Shown here one piece after another: positions 52,201 to 61,695 of a stretch of DNA of 64,000 bases. The stretch lies in contig JAJQDP010000006.1 in NCBI GenBank assembly GCA_021202155.1, positions 124,001-188,000 of the forward strand, given 5' to 3'. The DNA comes from Oscillospiraceae bacterium (GTDB lineage: Bacteria > Bacillota > Clostridia > Oscillospirales > Ruminococcaceae). The notes under the pieces are model-generated. The model made no database searches, had not been told where the DNA came from, and saw only the letters and a list, made by a program, of their open reading frames with translations. The stretch's first letter is position 1; every line of letters begins with the position of its first letter. The translations under genes and the position numbers were made by a program.

Positions 52201-53637
52201 TCTGCCGGGATTGACGAATGTGTCCATTCTCTCTACAACCTGTAGATTTCTGACCCTTACAGCACCGATTTCGATTATCCTTTCGGTAACAGCCGAAAGT
52301 CCAGTGGTTTCAAGGTCGAATACTATGAATTCGTCGGTAAGCTTTCTCTGGTCGTGACCGAAATAGATATTCGTCTCGTCGTTGACCTGATAAGCCTCGA
52401 CTCCATAGATGACCTTGAAGTTTCCGCCCTCTTTTCTTATCTTGTCAACCTCATACATTGCATCCGGGAAGCCCTGAACAACTCCGTAGTCGGTGATTGC
52501 AATCGCAGGCATACCCCAGTTATAGGCGCGTCTTACTATCTCATTTGAGGGAGCAATGCCGTCCATGATGGACATGTTCGAGTGACAGTGGAGCTCGACT
52601 CGCTTTACAGGTGCATTGTCAGTTCTCTTTACTCTCTGAACAGAGCTGATGTCACGGGGTCTTATGTTAAGCTCGTTGTCATAAGTATCGAATTGGACAT
52701 CACCATTCACCAGTATTGTCATGCCGTTTTTAAGCATACCAAGAATAGCCTCGCCTTTGGCAGTGAGTTCTATGATTTTCAGGATAATTGAGCTCTTATA
52801 GTCTGTGACCTTTATAGTGATGATGACACGTTTGCCGTCTTTACTGTTTCGTGAATCTATGTTGAAAATATCACCTAAGATGGTAGTCTTGGTGTTGACA
52901 GCGGCATTATATACTTCCGGAACAGACGTAACCTCAACCTTGCCGGTTATCCGCTTGCCCATAATTACTGTTGCTTCGGGGAGAATGTCATCCGAGGGCG
53001 GATCAATCTTATATGTATCTGCTGGGATTGCACGCGATTTGTCCTTGTTAGAACTTGGAGCGGCAACCATACGCTCACTCACTATCTTATCAAGCTCAGC
53101 TTCACGAGATGGCGGAACATATTCGGGAATAGGGACGCTGTCCTCGGTAGGTGTCGAAGATGCCTCGGGCTCAGCCGCACCAGAAATCTCGACTGTCACA
53201 TTTCTTGAGAACCACGAGCTGATAATTTTAGGAAGTACATCGGTAACTCCGGCATTCTTTACAAAGGTCTCACCTGAATTCCTGAGATGAATCTTCAAAA
53301 CATCTCCATCAAGCTTATAGTCTGCACCATCGAAGAAACCATTTACCGGAAGACGCCTTTTGAGTTCAGAGATAACCGTTGGCATCATGTCAACTGTCAG
53401 CATGTCTGGCTCAAAACGAGGGCTTATATAGACCTCGTTAGTTCCAAGAGCGCGTTTGAGTCCATACTCAAACGCTTCAAGGTCTGCAGATGTGATATAG
53501 CATGAAAATTTGACCACTACAGCTACCTTTGTGTGGTCTTTGGAAAAGCCAAGCTTCTGAATTTCTCCCGATTTTATCGATTCGGGAATTATATTTCCGT
53601 ACGCGCTGAAAAATTCGCCTACTGTTTTAAACGCCAT
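49279..53637 (-). CDS. polC: DNA polymerase III alpha subunit, PolC type
   Basis: Replicative polymerase of low-GC Gram-positives, 1452 residues. In order: an N-terminal domain, an OB-fold (about 225-330), the first part of the PHP domain (HCHSN, His350-His352), an inserted DEDD 3'-5' exonuclease (DLETTG, Asp441 and Glu443), the rest of PHP, the zinc-finger [10 protein letters not shown] ... CPECGTPMH, the polymerase palm ([16 protein letters not shown]) and helix-hairpin-helix DNA-binding region. GGAAAGGTGTACA precedes the ATG. It ends the pyrH-to-ispG operon and is followed by a hairpin terminator. Confidence 0.97.
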   Translation of the reverse strand: MAFKTVGEFFSAYGNIIPESIKSGEIQKLGFSKDHTKVAVVVKFSCYITSADLEAFEYGLKRALGTNEVYISPRFEPDMLTVDMMPTVISELKRRLPVNGFFDGADYKLDGDVLKIHLRNSGETFVKNAGVTDVLPKIISSWFSRNVTVEISGAAEPEASSTPTEDSVPIPEYVPPSREAELDKIVSERMVAAPSSNKDKSRAIPADTYKIDPPSDDILPEATVIMGKRITGKVEVTSVPEVYNAAVNTKTTILGDIFNIDSRNSKDGKRVIITIKVTDYKSSIILKIIELTAKGEAILGMLKNGMTILVNGDVQFDTYDNELNIRPRDISSVQRVKRTDNAPVKRVELHCHSNMSIMDGIAPSNEIVRRAYNWGMPAIAITDYGVVQGFPDAMYEVDKIRKEGGNFKVIYGVEAYQVNDETNIYFGHDQRKLTDEFIVFDLETTGLSAVTERIIEIGAVRVRNLQVVERMDTFVNPGRHIPSRITELTSINDSMVADAPFEDEALDQFMKFCGDTPVLIAHNASFDTSFIKTAVKRCGKKFDFSYLDTVAMSRAMLPHLGKFTLDYVAKNLNLGDFHHHRACDDAEVNAGIFMKLSERLMEKNEDLTIEDVNAAVAKTDTSKFPTFHQIIIAKDKVGLKNLYKLISDSNLKYYHKTPRIPKSELIAHREGLIVGSACEGGELYRAVFQGKSWDDLCEIARFYDYLEIQPIENNAFMLNDGSVTSEEQLENFNRTIVKLGEELSIPVVATGDVHFLDASDAIYRSILTGVTHPASPVPSPLYLKTTEEMLKDFAYLGKEKAYEVVVTNSNLIADMTDPELRAFPKGTFTPHIDGADEELVEICQRRAREIYGDPLPEIVSKRLDKELDSIIKHGFAVLYVIAKRLVANSVEHGYQVGSRGSVGSSFVASMAGISEVNPLVPHYVCPKCKHSEFFTHGEIGSGFDLPEKNCPECGTPMHRDGHDIPFETFLGFNGDKSPDIDLNFSGDYQASAHKYTEELFGSDKVFKAGTISTVADKTAYGYVMRYTENKGLKLPTAEIERLAKGCTGTKRTTGQHPGGMVVIPSEYDVYDFTPVQHPAEKVDSDIVTTHFDFNSLHDTILKLDELGHDVPTLYKYLEDMTGNVITETPMSDPAVYSLFTSPEALGVNEEEIFCNTGTLGIPEMGTGFVRGMLKECKPKTFSDLLQISGLSHGTDVWLGNASELIKNGTCTIDQVIGTRDSIMTYLIYHGIDPSLSFKIMEIVRKGNAPKLLTDEMKQTMRDHDVPEWYIDSCMKIKYMFPKAHAAAYVTAAIRLAWYKVHYPLEFYAAIFTVRGEDFDAETAVRGKRAAKNKIEEYRQKGDRTDKEDGVLDTLMIINEALCRGIEFLPVDIHKSHYKIYQIEDGKIRLPFVSVAGVGESAALAIYECAQNSNFITVEEFRSQAGVSKTTIDSLVALGAFGDMPLESQMTLF

Positions 53638-53663
53638 TGTACACCTTTCCTTCGCCCCGCGAT

Positions 53664-54707
53664 TCAGAGCTTATCTATTTCACTGAGAAGCACCGTGAAC
53701 GCATCTCCCTCAGAATACTTCCCTATTATTTCGCCTTTCTTGAAGATGAGCACTGAGCCATCTCCTCCGGCTAAGCCGATGTCTGCTTCCTTTGCTTCGC
53801 CGGGACCGTTCACAGCACAGCCCATGACTGCTACAGTAATATCCTTGTCAACATCTGAAAGAGCCTTTTCGACCTTATTTGCAAGTGAAATCAAATCTAT
53901 CTTGGTTCTTCCGCATGTAGGGCAGGATACAAACTTTACTCCGCCTCTTAAATTAAGAGCTTTCAGGATGGAGATTCCGGCTTCAACCTCTTTTACAGGG
54001 TCGTCAGTAAGAGATACCCGAATGGTCTCCCCTATTCCGTCCGCCAAGAGTGAACCGATGCCGATTGAAGACTTGACGAGTCCCATATTATATGTACCGG
54101 CTTCTGTAACGCCTAAGTGGAGCGGATAATCGGTCATCTCACTCATGAGGCGATAAGCGGCTATATTACGCCTGACATCAGAAGACTTGATTGAGACTAC
54201 TATATCGTTGAAGTCGAATCTTTCCAAAAGCTCGATATGCTTCATGGCACTTTCGCAGAGGGCTTCGGGAGTCGGAGAGCCGTACTTTGCAAGGATTTCC
54301 TTCTCTAATGAGCCGGAATTGACACCAATTCTTATCGGAACATTATGGCTTCTGCAACAGTCAGCGACAGCCTTTACCTTTGCCATATCGCCGATATTGC
54401 CTGGGTTGATTCTTACTTTGTCTACGCCACGTTCACAAGCGGCAATTGCAAGCTTGTGGTTGAAATGAATGTCCGCAACCAAAGGAACACTCACTTCATT
54501 CTTTATGGCAGGAATAAGTTCAAGAGCTTCTTCGTTCGGAATAGAAGCCCTGATTATTTCACAGCCTGCTCTTTCGAGAGCTATTGCTTGCTTAACGCTT
54601 CCCTCTATATCATCAGCACGTGTGTTGAGCATCGACTGGACATAGATTCTACCGTCACCAAGGGTAAGATTTCCTATTTTAACTTTTCTGACAGACTTAT
54701 CAGCCAT
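53664..54707 (-). CDS. ispG: HMBPP synthase (4-hydroxy-3-methylbut-2-enyl diphosphate synthase)
   Basis: Fe-S enzyme of the non-mevalonate isoprenoid pathway, converting MEcPP to HMBPP. The 347 residues show a TIM barrel ([39 protein letters not shown]) and the C-terminal cluster ligands in [10 protein letters not shown] and [12 protein letters not shown]. The ATG at 54707 follows AAGGACTGAAAAGT. It is 14 bases after rseP and sits with dxr in the same operon, so two pathway steps are co-expressed. Confidence 0.96.
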   Translation of the reverse strand: MADKSVRKVKIGNLTLGDGRIYVQSMLNTRADDIEGSVKQAIALERAGCEIIRASIPNEEALELIPAIKNEVSVPLVADIHFNHKLAIAACERGVDKVRINPGNIGDMAKVKAVADCCRSHNVPIRIGVNSGSLEKEILAKYGSPTPEALCESAMKHIELLERFDFNDIVVSIKSSDVRRNIAAYRLMSEMTDYPLHLGVTEAGTYNMGLVKSSIGIGSLLADGIGETIRVSLTDDPVKEVEAGISILKALNLRGGVKFVSCPTCGRTKIDLISLANKVEKALSDVDKDITVAVMGCAVNGPGEAKEADIGLAGGDGSVLIFKKGEIIGKYSEGDAFTVLLSEIDKL

Positions 54708-54721
54708 ACTTTTCAGTCCTT

Positions 54722-55777
54722 CTAAAACAGCTTTATAATATCATTTACAGTGACTACGAGCATCAGAAGAAGAAGTGCAGCCATTCCGATGAAGTGCACC
54801 ATACCCTCGTGCTCCGGCTTGACTGGCTTTCTTCTGATTCCCTCAATTATTAGGAAAACAGCTCTTGAGCCGTCAAGTGCCGGTATCGGGAGAAGATTGA
54901 ATATTCCAACGTTGATTGTTATATACACGACAAACGTCATGAGTGTTTCAAGCATTTCGGAGATCGCGACGCCCTGGGAAGTGGTGCTGACAACCTCCCC
55001 TATCGCGTCAACTATCCCGACAGGTCCTGACAAATCGTTGATAGAGTATTTGCCCTTCAAAAGGTCTGCAAATGAAAGCCATATCATCCTTGAAACGGAG
55101 ACAACCTTCCTTGCTGAGTAGCTTACAACCGAGACGGGAGTTACTTTCTCACCGACCACCATGAAATCGATATAGAGAGTTGAGGAGCCGTCCTCGGCTA
55201 CTGCCGATTCAAATGTGACTCCTGAAAGGCTGACCTTCTCTCCGTCACGTACTACTACCATATCGAAAACTGCGTCTTCGTCAATCTGGAATTCATAGGA
55301 GATGTCGGTATCAGTAAATATTTTGCGCCCGTTAACCTCGACTATCTTATCGCCGACTTCAAGACCAGTCACATGTGAGGAAGCATCCTCTGTGTAAAAC
55401 TGGGCTACAGTTGTTGAGACTATTGCATCAGAACAGGCAGTGACAATGACTAATATCAGGAATCCAAGGACTATATTCATAACTGGACCTGCAAGGACGA
55501 CAAGAAGTCTCCGCCATACAGGTCTGTTCCGGAAAGCTCTTGGGTCTTCACTCGACTCGTCCTCGCCCTCCATTGAGACAAAACCTCCAATGGGAAGACA
55601 TCTGATGGAATATGCAGTCTCCTTTTTGCCCCAAGAGACTATCTTAGGTCCCATGCCGATAGAGAACTCGTTGACACGGATGCCCATAGCCTTCGCCATG
55701 CCAAAGTGACCGAGCTCGTGGATTATGATTATAACGCCGAATATGATAATTGCAACTAAGATATAAACTATGGTCAA
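54722..55777 (-). CDS. rseP: Site-2 intramembrane zinc metalloprotease RseP
   Basis: Membrane protease cutting anti-sigma factors and signal peptide remnants within the membrane. In the 351-residue form the zinc motif is HELGH (His20, Glu21, His24), followed by a PDZ domain (LEVGDKIVEVNGRK) and the third ligand in PIPALDGSRA near the C-terminus. I chose the TTG at 55777, nine bases after AAAGG; the upstream TTG at 55795 has no ribosome site. Position between dxr and ispG is a common Gram-positive order. Confidence 0.95.
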   Translation of the reverse strand: MTIVYILVAIIIFGVIIIIHELGHFGMAKAMGIRVNEFSIGMGPKIVSWGKKETAYSIRCLPIGGFVSMEGEDESSEDPRAFRNRPVWRRLLVVLAGPVMNIVLGFLILVIVTACSDAIVSTTVAQFYTEDASSHVTGLEVGDKIVEVNGRKIFTDTDISYEFQIDEDAVFDMVVVRDGEKVSLSGVTFESAVAEDGSSTLYIDFMVVGEKVTPVSVVSYSARKVVSVSRMIWLSFADLLKGKYSINDLSGPVGIVDAIGEVVSTTSQGVAISEMLETLMTFVVYITINVGIFNLLPIPALDGSRAVFLIIEGIRRKPVKPEHEGMVHFIGMAALLLLMLVVTVNDIIKLF

Positions 55778-55803
55778 GGTATCAATCCTTTCCAAGAAGA
55801 AAC

Positions 55804-56949
55804 TCAGTTTATCTTCTTTGAAACAAACTCTCTTGCTGACTTATCTGCTGATAGTACGTCGTCTAAGCTATTTACTGTCTTATGTTCGATTGTATTAAAC
55901 GCGCTTTCCGCGAGCCTTGCAATGTCGTTAAAACCAATTTTACCATTAAGAAAGCTTGCTACTGCCACTTCATTGGCGGCGTTTACAATTGCCGGTGCAG
56001 TAGTATCGGCGATTTCTGCGGCTTTTATGCAAAGCCCTAAGCACTTGAATGTCTCTATATCTGGCTTGAGGAAACTCAGAGTTCCGTAATCCGTAAGAGA
56101 CAGTCTCTTGACATTCGATTCTGGACGGTCAGGATAAAGAAGCGCGTACTGAATCGGGATTCTCATATCGGGAACACCGAGCTGAGCGATTATTGAGCCA
56201 TCGTTGAATTCAACTGCCGAATGAACCACGCTCTCTCTGTGAACCACTACTTCTATCTGCGACGGCTTGACATTGAAGAGCCACATCGCTTCCAAAAACT
56301 CAAATCCCTTATTCATGAGCGTCGAAGAATCTATCGTAATTTTTGCACCCATGTTCCAGTTCGGGTGCTTGAGAGCATCAGAGACTGTCATATGTTCAAG
56401 CTCGCTGAAGCTTTTACCGAAGAAAGGTCCGCCGGATGCTGTAAGTATTATTTTATGCAAATCTCTGCGATTTCCTGCCTCTAACGACTGAAATATAGCA
56501 GAGTGCTCGCTGTCAACAGGATATAGCTTAACTCCTTTTTGCTTGATAGCTTCGGTGACCAACATTCCACCTGCAACTAAGGTCTCTTTATTTGCAAGGG
56601 CGATGTCCTTTCCAGCGTTTATCGCCGCAAGAGTCGGCTCAAGCCCGACCATTCCGACGACTGAGTTGAGAACAATATCGCAATCGGGCTCACAAGACGC
56701 TTCACAGAGACCTTCCATTCCGGAAAGTACGGCTATACCGGTTTCCCTAAGCTCGTCTTTCAGTAAATCCTTATACTCACTGTCATAGATGCAGACAAGT
56801 CTCGGCTTGAATTCGAGAGCTTGCTCCGAAAGGAGCTTCCAGTTAGATTTAGCCGCAAGCGCAGTCACAGAAAGACCATGACGCTTTATTACGTCAAGAG
56901 ACTGGACTCCTATTGAGCCTGTGGAGCCTAACAGAGATACCTTCTTCAT
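55804..56949 (-). CDS. dxr: 1-deoxy-D-xylulose 5-phosphate reductoisomerase
   Basis: Second step of the non-mevalonate pathway: DXP to MEP with NADPH. The 381 residues carry the NADPH loop GSTGSIG (8-14), LANKETLVAGG, the metal ligands in PVDSEHSAIFQ and the flexible catalytic loop MNKGFEFLEAMWLF. GAGGTT lies before the ATG. It is 16 bases after cdsA and 9 bases before the rseP-coding region's longest frame. Confidence 0.97.
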   Translation of the reverse strand: MKKVSLLGSTGSIGVQSLDVIKRHGLSVTALAAKSNWKLLSEQALEFKPRLVCIYDSEYKDLLKDELRETGIAVLSGMEGLCEASCEPDCDIVLNSVVGMVGLEPTLAAINAGKDIALANKETLVAGGMLVTEAIKQKGVKLYPVDSEHSAIFQSLEAGNRRDLHKIILTASGGPFFGKSFSELEHMTVSDALKHPNWNMGAKITIDSSTLMNKGFEFLEAMWLFNVKPSQIEVVVHRESVVHSAVEFNDGSIIAQLGVPDMRIPIQYALLYPDRPESNVKRLSLTDYGTLSFLKPDIETFKCLGLCIKAAEIADTTAPAIVNAANEVAVASFLNGKIGFNDIARLAESAFNTIEHKTVNSLDDVLSADKSAREFVSKKIN

Positions 56950-56965
56950 CTATATCAACCTCAAA

Positions 56966-57790
56966 TCAGAATATACCGATGCTTGAAGCACAGAGTGCCA
57001 TGAACGGAGCTACAAACACTACGCTATCAAACCTGTCAAGTGCTCCACCGTGACCTGGGAAGAGGTTTCCGTAGTCCTTGACGTCACAGCGACGCTTGAT
57101 GACAGATGCAAAAAGATCGCCCATGACTCCTAAAAGTGCGCACCCAGCACCTAAAAGTGCCATAAGTATGTAGTTCACCTGTGCATCAGCAACAGTCACA
57201 TCTACAACAAGACCGAATATTACAAAGAGTATTACATCCGTGAGAATGCCTCCGACAAAGCCTTCTACTGTTTTCTTTGGGCTTATTTTCGGACAGAGTT
57301 TATGTTTTCCTAAGAAGGTTCCTGCGAAATATGCACCTGTGTCGTCAAGCCAGGCTCCGCAGAATGTCAGAATCAGAATCAGGAGTCCGAATTTCTCGCT
57401 TGAAGCTTCTATAACGCAAAGACTCGACATTGCGATCGAAATAAGAAGCGAGTAGAGTGCGACCGTCGAATAAACTCCGACATCGGTCTTTTCATAGCCG
57501 ATGAAGACGTCAAGAGCGTACATTACGATATATGCAAATATTACAGCCAAATATATGTACACGCAGTCTTCGCCGGTCAAAAATCTTACTGCAAGTGGGA
57601 AAAATATGGACAGGCAGAGGCTTCCTGCAAACAATATGCTCTTAATAAGCTTATTTGCACGGAAAAGCTCGAACATCATGATAGCCGTAAGTGCGGCGAC
57701 CGCTATATTCAAAACTATAGTGCTGTGGAAGCATAAGACAACTGCCAAAAGTGTAAGTGAAACCACAGCGGTTATAATTCTTGTTTTCAA
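56966..57790 (-). CDS. cdsA: Phosphatidate cytidylyltransferase
   Basis: Makes CDP-diacylglycerol from phosphatidic acid and CTP, the branch point of phospholipid synthesis. The 274-residue membrane protein has about eight helices and the signature GDLFASVIKRRCDVKDYGNL followed by FPGHGGALDRFDS. The start is TTG at 57790 after GGGGGTCTTAAA. It is 19 bases after uppS. Confidence 0.95.
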   Translation of the reverse strand: MKTRIITAVVSLTLLAVVLCFHSTIVLNIAVAALTAIMMFELFRANKLIKSILFAGSLCLSIFFPLAVRFLTGEDCVYIYLAVIFAYIVMYALDVFIGYEKTDVGVYSTVALYSLLISIAMSSLCVIEASSEKFGLLILILTFCGAWLDDTGAYFAGTFLGKHKLCPKISPKKTVEGFVGGILTDVILFVIFGLVVDVTVADAQVNYILMALLGAGCALLGVMGDLFASVIKRRCDVKDYGNLFPGHGGALDRFDSVVFVAPFMALCASSIGIF

Positions 57791-57809
57791 TTTAAGACCC
57801 CCAAAATCA

Positions 57810-58532
57810 TCAGTTCATCACTCCACCGAAGCGTCTGTCACGTGAGGTGTAGTTTTCAAGTGCTTTTACAAGCTCTTTTTTATCAAAATCGGGCCAGAGA
57901 GTCGGGCAGAAGTAAAATTCTGCATAGGCGCACTGCCATATCAGGAAGTTTGAGATTCTCTCTTCCCCGCCGGTTCTTATAAGCAAATCGACCGGAGGAA
58001 TGTCCTTCGTATCAAGGAACGAATTTACAAGCTCGGGTGTAATCTGATCTTCCGAAATATAGCCTTCTTTTGCAAGGGCTGAAATCTTCCTGACGGCTCT
58101 TGTTATCTCGTCATGTCCGCCATAATTGACGGCAATCAGGACTGTCAGACCGGTATTGTCCTTTGAACCCTCTTCATTTTCAGCCATTTTCTTCTGGAGA
58201 TTTTCACTCAGTCGGCTTCTGTCTCCGATAAATATAAGTCGTGCATTTTCGTCTGTATACTGCTTCAGAGTGTCGAGCTGTTCATCGAATAGATCCATCA
58301 GTCCTTTTACTTCATCGTCGGGGCGACTCCAGTTCTCAGTTGAGAAGGCATAGAAGGTCGCGTATTTGATACCGAGGTCTTTGCAGGCGCGTATAACTGT
58401 TTTGAGAGCCTTTGCGCCCTCACGGTGACCGTAGTTGCGGGGCATCAGACGCTTTTTTGCCCATCTGCCGTTGCCGTCCATGATAAAGGCAACGTGATCC
58501 GGTATCTTCAAATTCTTCATTTCATCTGCCAA
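57810..58532 (-). CDS. uppS: Isoprenyl transferase (undecaprenyl diphosphate synthase)
   Basis: Builds the C55 carrier lipid for cell-wall precursors by cis-addition of isoprene units. The 240 residues include the catalytic Asp19 in FIMDGNGRWA, the FSTENWSRP segment and RTGGEERISNFLIWQ with AEFYF. The start is either TTG at 58532, six bases after AGGGTGGG, or ATG at 58520 with no ribosome site; I chose TTG. A UUCG-capped hairpin lies between frr and this gene. Confidence 0.94.
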   Translation of the reverse strand: MADEMKNLKIPDHVAFIMDGNGRWAKKRLMPRNYGHREGAKALKTVIRACKDLGIKYATFYAFSTENWSRPDDEVKGLMDLFDEQLDTLKQYTDENARLIFIGDRSRLSENLQKKMAENEEGSKDNTGLTVLIAVNYGGHDEITRAVRKISALAKEGYISEDQITPELVNSFLDTKDIPPVDLLIRTGGEERISNFLIWQCAYAEFYFCPTLWPDFDKKELVKALENYTSRDRRFGGVMN

Positions 58533-58568
58533 GCTGAACCCACCCTAATTTTATTATCATTCAAGCAA

Positions 58569-58596
58569 ACAGTCTCACCCCGAAGGGTGAAACTGT
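58569..58596 (-). terminator. UUCG-capped hairpin between frr and uppS
   Basis: Minus-strand RNA ACAGUUUCACCC-UUCG-GGGUGAGACUGU, a 12-bp stem with one G-U pair, 20 bases past the frr stop. The T-run is weak, so partial termination or RNA protection is as likely. Confidence 0.5.
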
Positions 58597-58615
58597 CTGA
58601 GATATTAGCCTAAAA

Positions 58616-59170
58616 TCAAACAGAAAGAATTTCCTTCTCCTTGACTGCAACCTGTTCGTCAACAAGTGCAATGTATTTATCGGTAAGCTTCTGGATGTCC
58701 TTGTCAAAAAGCTTGACATCGTCCTCTGTTATGTCGCCGTTTTTCTTCATAGCCTTTATCTTATCGTTTGAGTCGCGTCTTATCGACCGAACCGCAACCT
58801 TGGAGTCCTCGCCAAGCTTTCTTATGTCCTTTGTCAGATCCTTACGACGTTCCTCGCTGAGCTGAGGGAATGTGAGGCGAATAACTGAACCATCATTAAT
58901 GGGGTTGATGCCTAAGTCACTCGCCTGGATTGCCTTCTCAATAGCCTTGAGTGAGGACTTGTCCCACGGCTGGATTACAAGGATTCTTGCGTCCTGAACC
59001 GAGATAGCCGCCATCTGATTGATGGGAGTCAGGGTTCCATAGTAGTCGACAGTGATCCTGTCCAAAACCGCCGGATTAGCTCTGCCGGCTCTTATTGCCG
59101 CGAAATCGGAGCCTAAAACCTTAAGGGTCTTCTCCATTTTGTCCTTAGCGTTATTCAATACTTCTTTCAT
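58616..59170 (-). CDS. frr: Ribosome recycling factor
   Basis: Splits the post-termination ribosome together with EF-G. The 184 residues are the full family length and include KVLGSDFAAIRAGRANPAVL, the QPWDKSSLKAIEKAI turn and VRSIRRDSNDKIK of domain I. It starts 22 bases after pyrH ends, in the classic pyrH-frr-uppS-cdsA order. Confidence 0.97.
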   Translation of the reverse strand: MKEVLNNAKDKMEKTLKVLGSDFAAIRAGRANPAVLDRITVDYYGTLTPINQMAAISVQDARILVIQPWDKSSLKAIEKAIQASDLGINPINDGSVIRLTFPQLSEERRKDLTKDIRKLGEDSKVAVRSIRRDSNDKIKAMKKNGDITEDDVKLFDKDIQKLTDKYIALVDEQVAVKEKEILSV

Positions 59171-59192
59171 CAGAATTCATTCCTTTCAGTTG

Positions 59193-59897
59193 TCAATATA
59201 ATATTGTTCCGACATTCTCACCCATAATTGCATCATAGATATTGTCGGGATTTTCAAGATTAAATACGATTACGGGTATCTCGTTTTCCTTGCACATTGA
59301 AGCGGCTGTCGCGTCCATTACTCCAAGATGCTTAGAAACCACATCGTCAAGGTCAAGCTTATCATACTTGACGGCGTCGGAATACTTATGGGGATCCTTG
59401 TCATACACACCGTCGACCATTGTGGCTTTAAGCATGACATCAGCCTCAATTTCAGCGGCTCTCAGCGATGACGCAGTGTCGGTCGAGAAGAACGGGCTTC
59501 CGGTTCCACAGCCGAAAATTACTATTCTCCCTTTTTCGAGATGCCTTACAGCCTTGTTTCTTATATACGGCTCAGCAATCTGGCGCATTTCGATGGCTGT
59601 CTGGACTCTTACCTCTGCTCCCAAGGCTTCAAGGCTGTCGGCAACCGCCAAAGCATTCATCGCCGTTGCGAGCATACCGATATGGTCGGCTCTTGTTCTG
59701 TCCATCGCGCCGCTTGAACGTCCGCGCCAGAAATTGCCGCCTCCGACGACTATTCCTATCTGAACTCCGGCATCATAGCACCTCTTGACACTTTGGCAAA
59801 TGTTCCCGATCGTGTCGAAATCAAGTCCGGTCTTCTTGTCACCTGCAAGAGCTTCTCCGCTCAGCTTCAAAAGGACACGTTTATACTTCGGCTCCAT
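59193..59897 (-). CDS. pyrH: UMP kinase
   Basis: Phosphorylates UMP to UDP in pyrimidine synthesis; hexameric amino-acid-kinase fold. In 234 residues: [37 protein letters not shown] and [15 protein letters not shown]. The ATG at 59897, after GGAGAGTGC, gives the family length; the longer frame adds 16 unrelated residues. It is first in the operon reaching polC, with promoter TTTACT-17-TAAAAT at 59968-59996. Confidence 0.96.
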   Translation of the reverse strand: MEPKYKRVLLKLSGEALAGDKKTGLDFDTIGNICQSVKRCYDAGVQIGIVVGGGNFWRGRSSGAMDRTRADHIGMLATAMNALAVADSLEALGAEVRVQTAIEMRQIAEPYIRNKAVRHLEKGRIVIFGCGTGSPFFSTDTASSLRAAEIEADVMLKATMVDGVYDKDPHKYSDAVKYDKLDLDDVVSKHLGVMDATAASMCKENEIPVIVFNLENPDNIYDAIMGENVGTILY

Positions 59898-59967
59898 AAA
59901 CAGCACTCTCCATTTGTAGTATTTTGTTTCGCATACGGCAAGCAAGTCACCGCTAACCGCTTATCTA

Positions 59968-59996
59968 ATTTTACCCTAAATTCGCGCCAAAGTAAA
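59968..59996 (-). promoter_or_regulatory. Promoter of the pyrH-to-polC operon
   Basis: Minus-strand TTTACT (59991-59996), 17 bases, TAAAAT (59968-59973). Confidence 0.7.
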
Positions 59997-60026
59997 TAGC
60001 TTTCACGCAAATCTCACGAATAAATT

Positions 60027-61010
60027 TTATTCTGTTCTGACGGGTCTGAGCATAAGCTCATTAATCGCAACTCTTGGCGATTTTCCCTCGAACAGTACCT
60101 TATTGACTTCGGCAGTTATCGGCATATCAACACCATATTTCTTTGCAAGCTCCAATGTGGCTTTGGCGCAGGCATAGCCCTCGACAGTACCAATCTGTCT
60201 GACAGCCTCCTCGGGTTCTACTCCCTGACCGATAAGAAGTCCGGCGCGATAGTTGCGGGAATGCATACTTGTGCAGGTCACAACCAAGTCTCCAAGTCCT
60301 GCAAGACCGCTGAATGTGTCCGGTCTCGCACCCATTGCAACACCGAGACGAGTAATCTCACTCAGCCCTCTTGTCATGAGTGCCGCTTTTGTGTTGTCGC
60401 CATAGCCAAGACCGCCTACAACGCCAGAGCAGAGAGCAATTACATTCTTTACAGCTCCTCCGACTTCACAGCCGATGACATCATTATTGACATAGAGTCT
60501 TAAAACATCATCAGAAAAGCTTGACTGAATCAGCTTTGCGGCTTCCTCGTCTTCAGAAGCTACCGCTACAGCAGTCGGCATTCCCCTGCCCAATTCCTCT
60601 GCATGGGACGGACCAGAAAGAACAGCGATTCTATTGTCCGGAAAGACTTCACGGATAACCTCACTCATGCGCTTGAGAGTTCCATCTTCGAGACCCTTGG
60701 CACTGCTTACGATTATGGCGTTTCTATCAATATATGGCTTAGCCTGTTCACAGACAGAACGGACAAATTTGGATGGGATTCCTACTACAACTATGTCCCT
60801 TCCTGAAGCGCAGGATATGTCCTCACAGAGGTTAACAGACTTCGGAATCTGTACTCCCGGGAGCTTAGCTCTGAGCTCTCCGGTTCTTCTTATCGTGTCA
60901 AGCTCGTCCTTGAATGCGCTCCAGACTGTTACTTCGTGACCAAGTCGTGAGGAGGTGCACGCAAGCGCAAGTCCCCAGCCTCCTGAGCCTAAAATTGTGA
61001 TGCTTGTCAC
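60027..61010 (-). CDS. gpsA: Glycerol-3-phosphate dehydrogenase (NAD(P)+)
   Basis: Makes sn-glycerol-3-phosphate for phospholipids from dihydroxyacetone phosphate. The 327 residues have the dinucleotide loop GSGGWGLAL, VSSAKGLEDGT, and the catalytic lysine region GAVKNVIALCSGVVGGLGYG. The GTG at 61010 is eight bases after GGGGAG and overlaps the plsY stop by four bases (GTGA); the GTG at 61025 is less likely. With plsY it supplies the first acyl acceptor step. Confidence 0.96.
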   Translation of the reverse strand: MTSITILGSGGWGLALACTSSRLGHEVTVWSAFKDELDTIRRTGELRAKLPGVQIPKSVNLCEDISCASGRDIVVVGIPSKFVRSVCEQAKPYIDRNAIIVSSAKGLEDGTLKRMSEVIREVFPDNRIAVLSGPSHAEELGRGMPTAVAVASEDEEAAKLIQSSFSDDVLRLYVNNDVIGCEVGGAVKNVIALCSGVVGGLGYGDNTKAALMTRGLSEITRLGVAMGARPDTFSGLAGLGDLVVTCTSMHSRNYRAGLLIGQGVEPEEAVRQIGTVEGYACAKATLELAKKYGVDMPITAEVNKVLFEGKSPRVAINELMLRPVRTE

Positions 61011-61681
61011 TTGTTTTCTCCCCACTTTCTGAATGTAAATTTACTTTCGGTATGATTCCTTAATCTTTGGATATTGGGATAGTGCCTTACGAAGCAGAAG
61101 ATCCCCATCGCCAAAGCTATACAGACGTGAACCAAGGTATAGAGATTGACTCCCCCGAACATTATAAGGTCAGCCAAAATATAGCATATAGGATATACAA
61201 CACAGCAAGAAATTGAGCTTAGGGATACATATCTTGTTGTAATGAACACTACGAGGAACACAATAACCGCAAAGAGAAATACAAGCGGATTTATGCAGAT
61301 GGTGCATACGGCCGCGATAAGTATTCCCTTTCCACCCTTGAAGCCATAGAATATCGGGAAGCAGTGTCCCATCACGGCAAACATAGATGCTATCATGCAA
61401 GCGGTGACAACACTGTGCTCTTCCGCTGAGAAAAGTCCCGACCAGAAGAGAGCGGCTTCAGTTCCAAAGACAACTATAAGACCCTTAAGAACGTCTATAA
61501 TCAGTGTCAATGCGGCACTGATACCGCCGAATGTTCGATAAACATTGGTGAGTCCCGCGTTATGGCTTCCGAAATCACGAATATCCTGTCTCTTTATGAT
61601 GCTGACAGAAATTATAGCGGAATTAAGGCTTCCTATCAGATAAGAAACAACCGCAACTGCAAGTAAAGCTAAATAGTACAA
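61007..61681 (-). CDS. plsY: Glycerol-3-phosphate acyltransferase PlsY
   Basis: Membrane acyltransferase using acyl-phosphate to acylate glycerol-3-phosphate. The 224 residues carry the family motifs YLIGSLNSAIIS, DIRDFGSHNAGLTNVYRTFG and HCFPIFYGFKGGKGIL. The start is TTG at 61681, eight bases after GGGAG. It lies 14 bases after der and is coupled to gpsA by a GTGA overlap. Confidence 0.96.
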   Translation of the reverse strand: MYYLALLAVAVVSYLIGSLNSAIISVSIIKRQDIRDFGSHNAGLTNVYRTFGGISAALTLIIDVLKGLIVVFGTEAALFWSGLFSAEEHSVVTACMIASMFAVMGHCFPIFYGFKGGKGILIAAVCTICINPLVFLFAVIVFLVVFITTRYVSLSSISCCVVYPICYILADLIMFGGVNLYTLVHVCIALAMGIFCFVRHYPNIQRLRNHTESKFTFRKWGENK

Positions 61682-61695
61682 TGTGTCAGCTCCCG

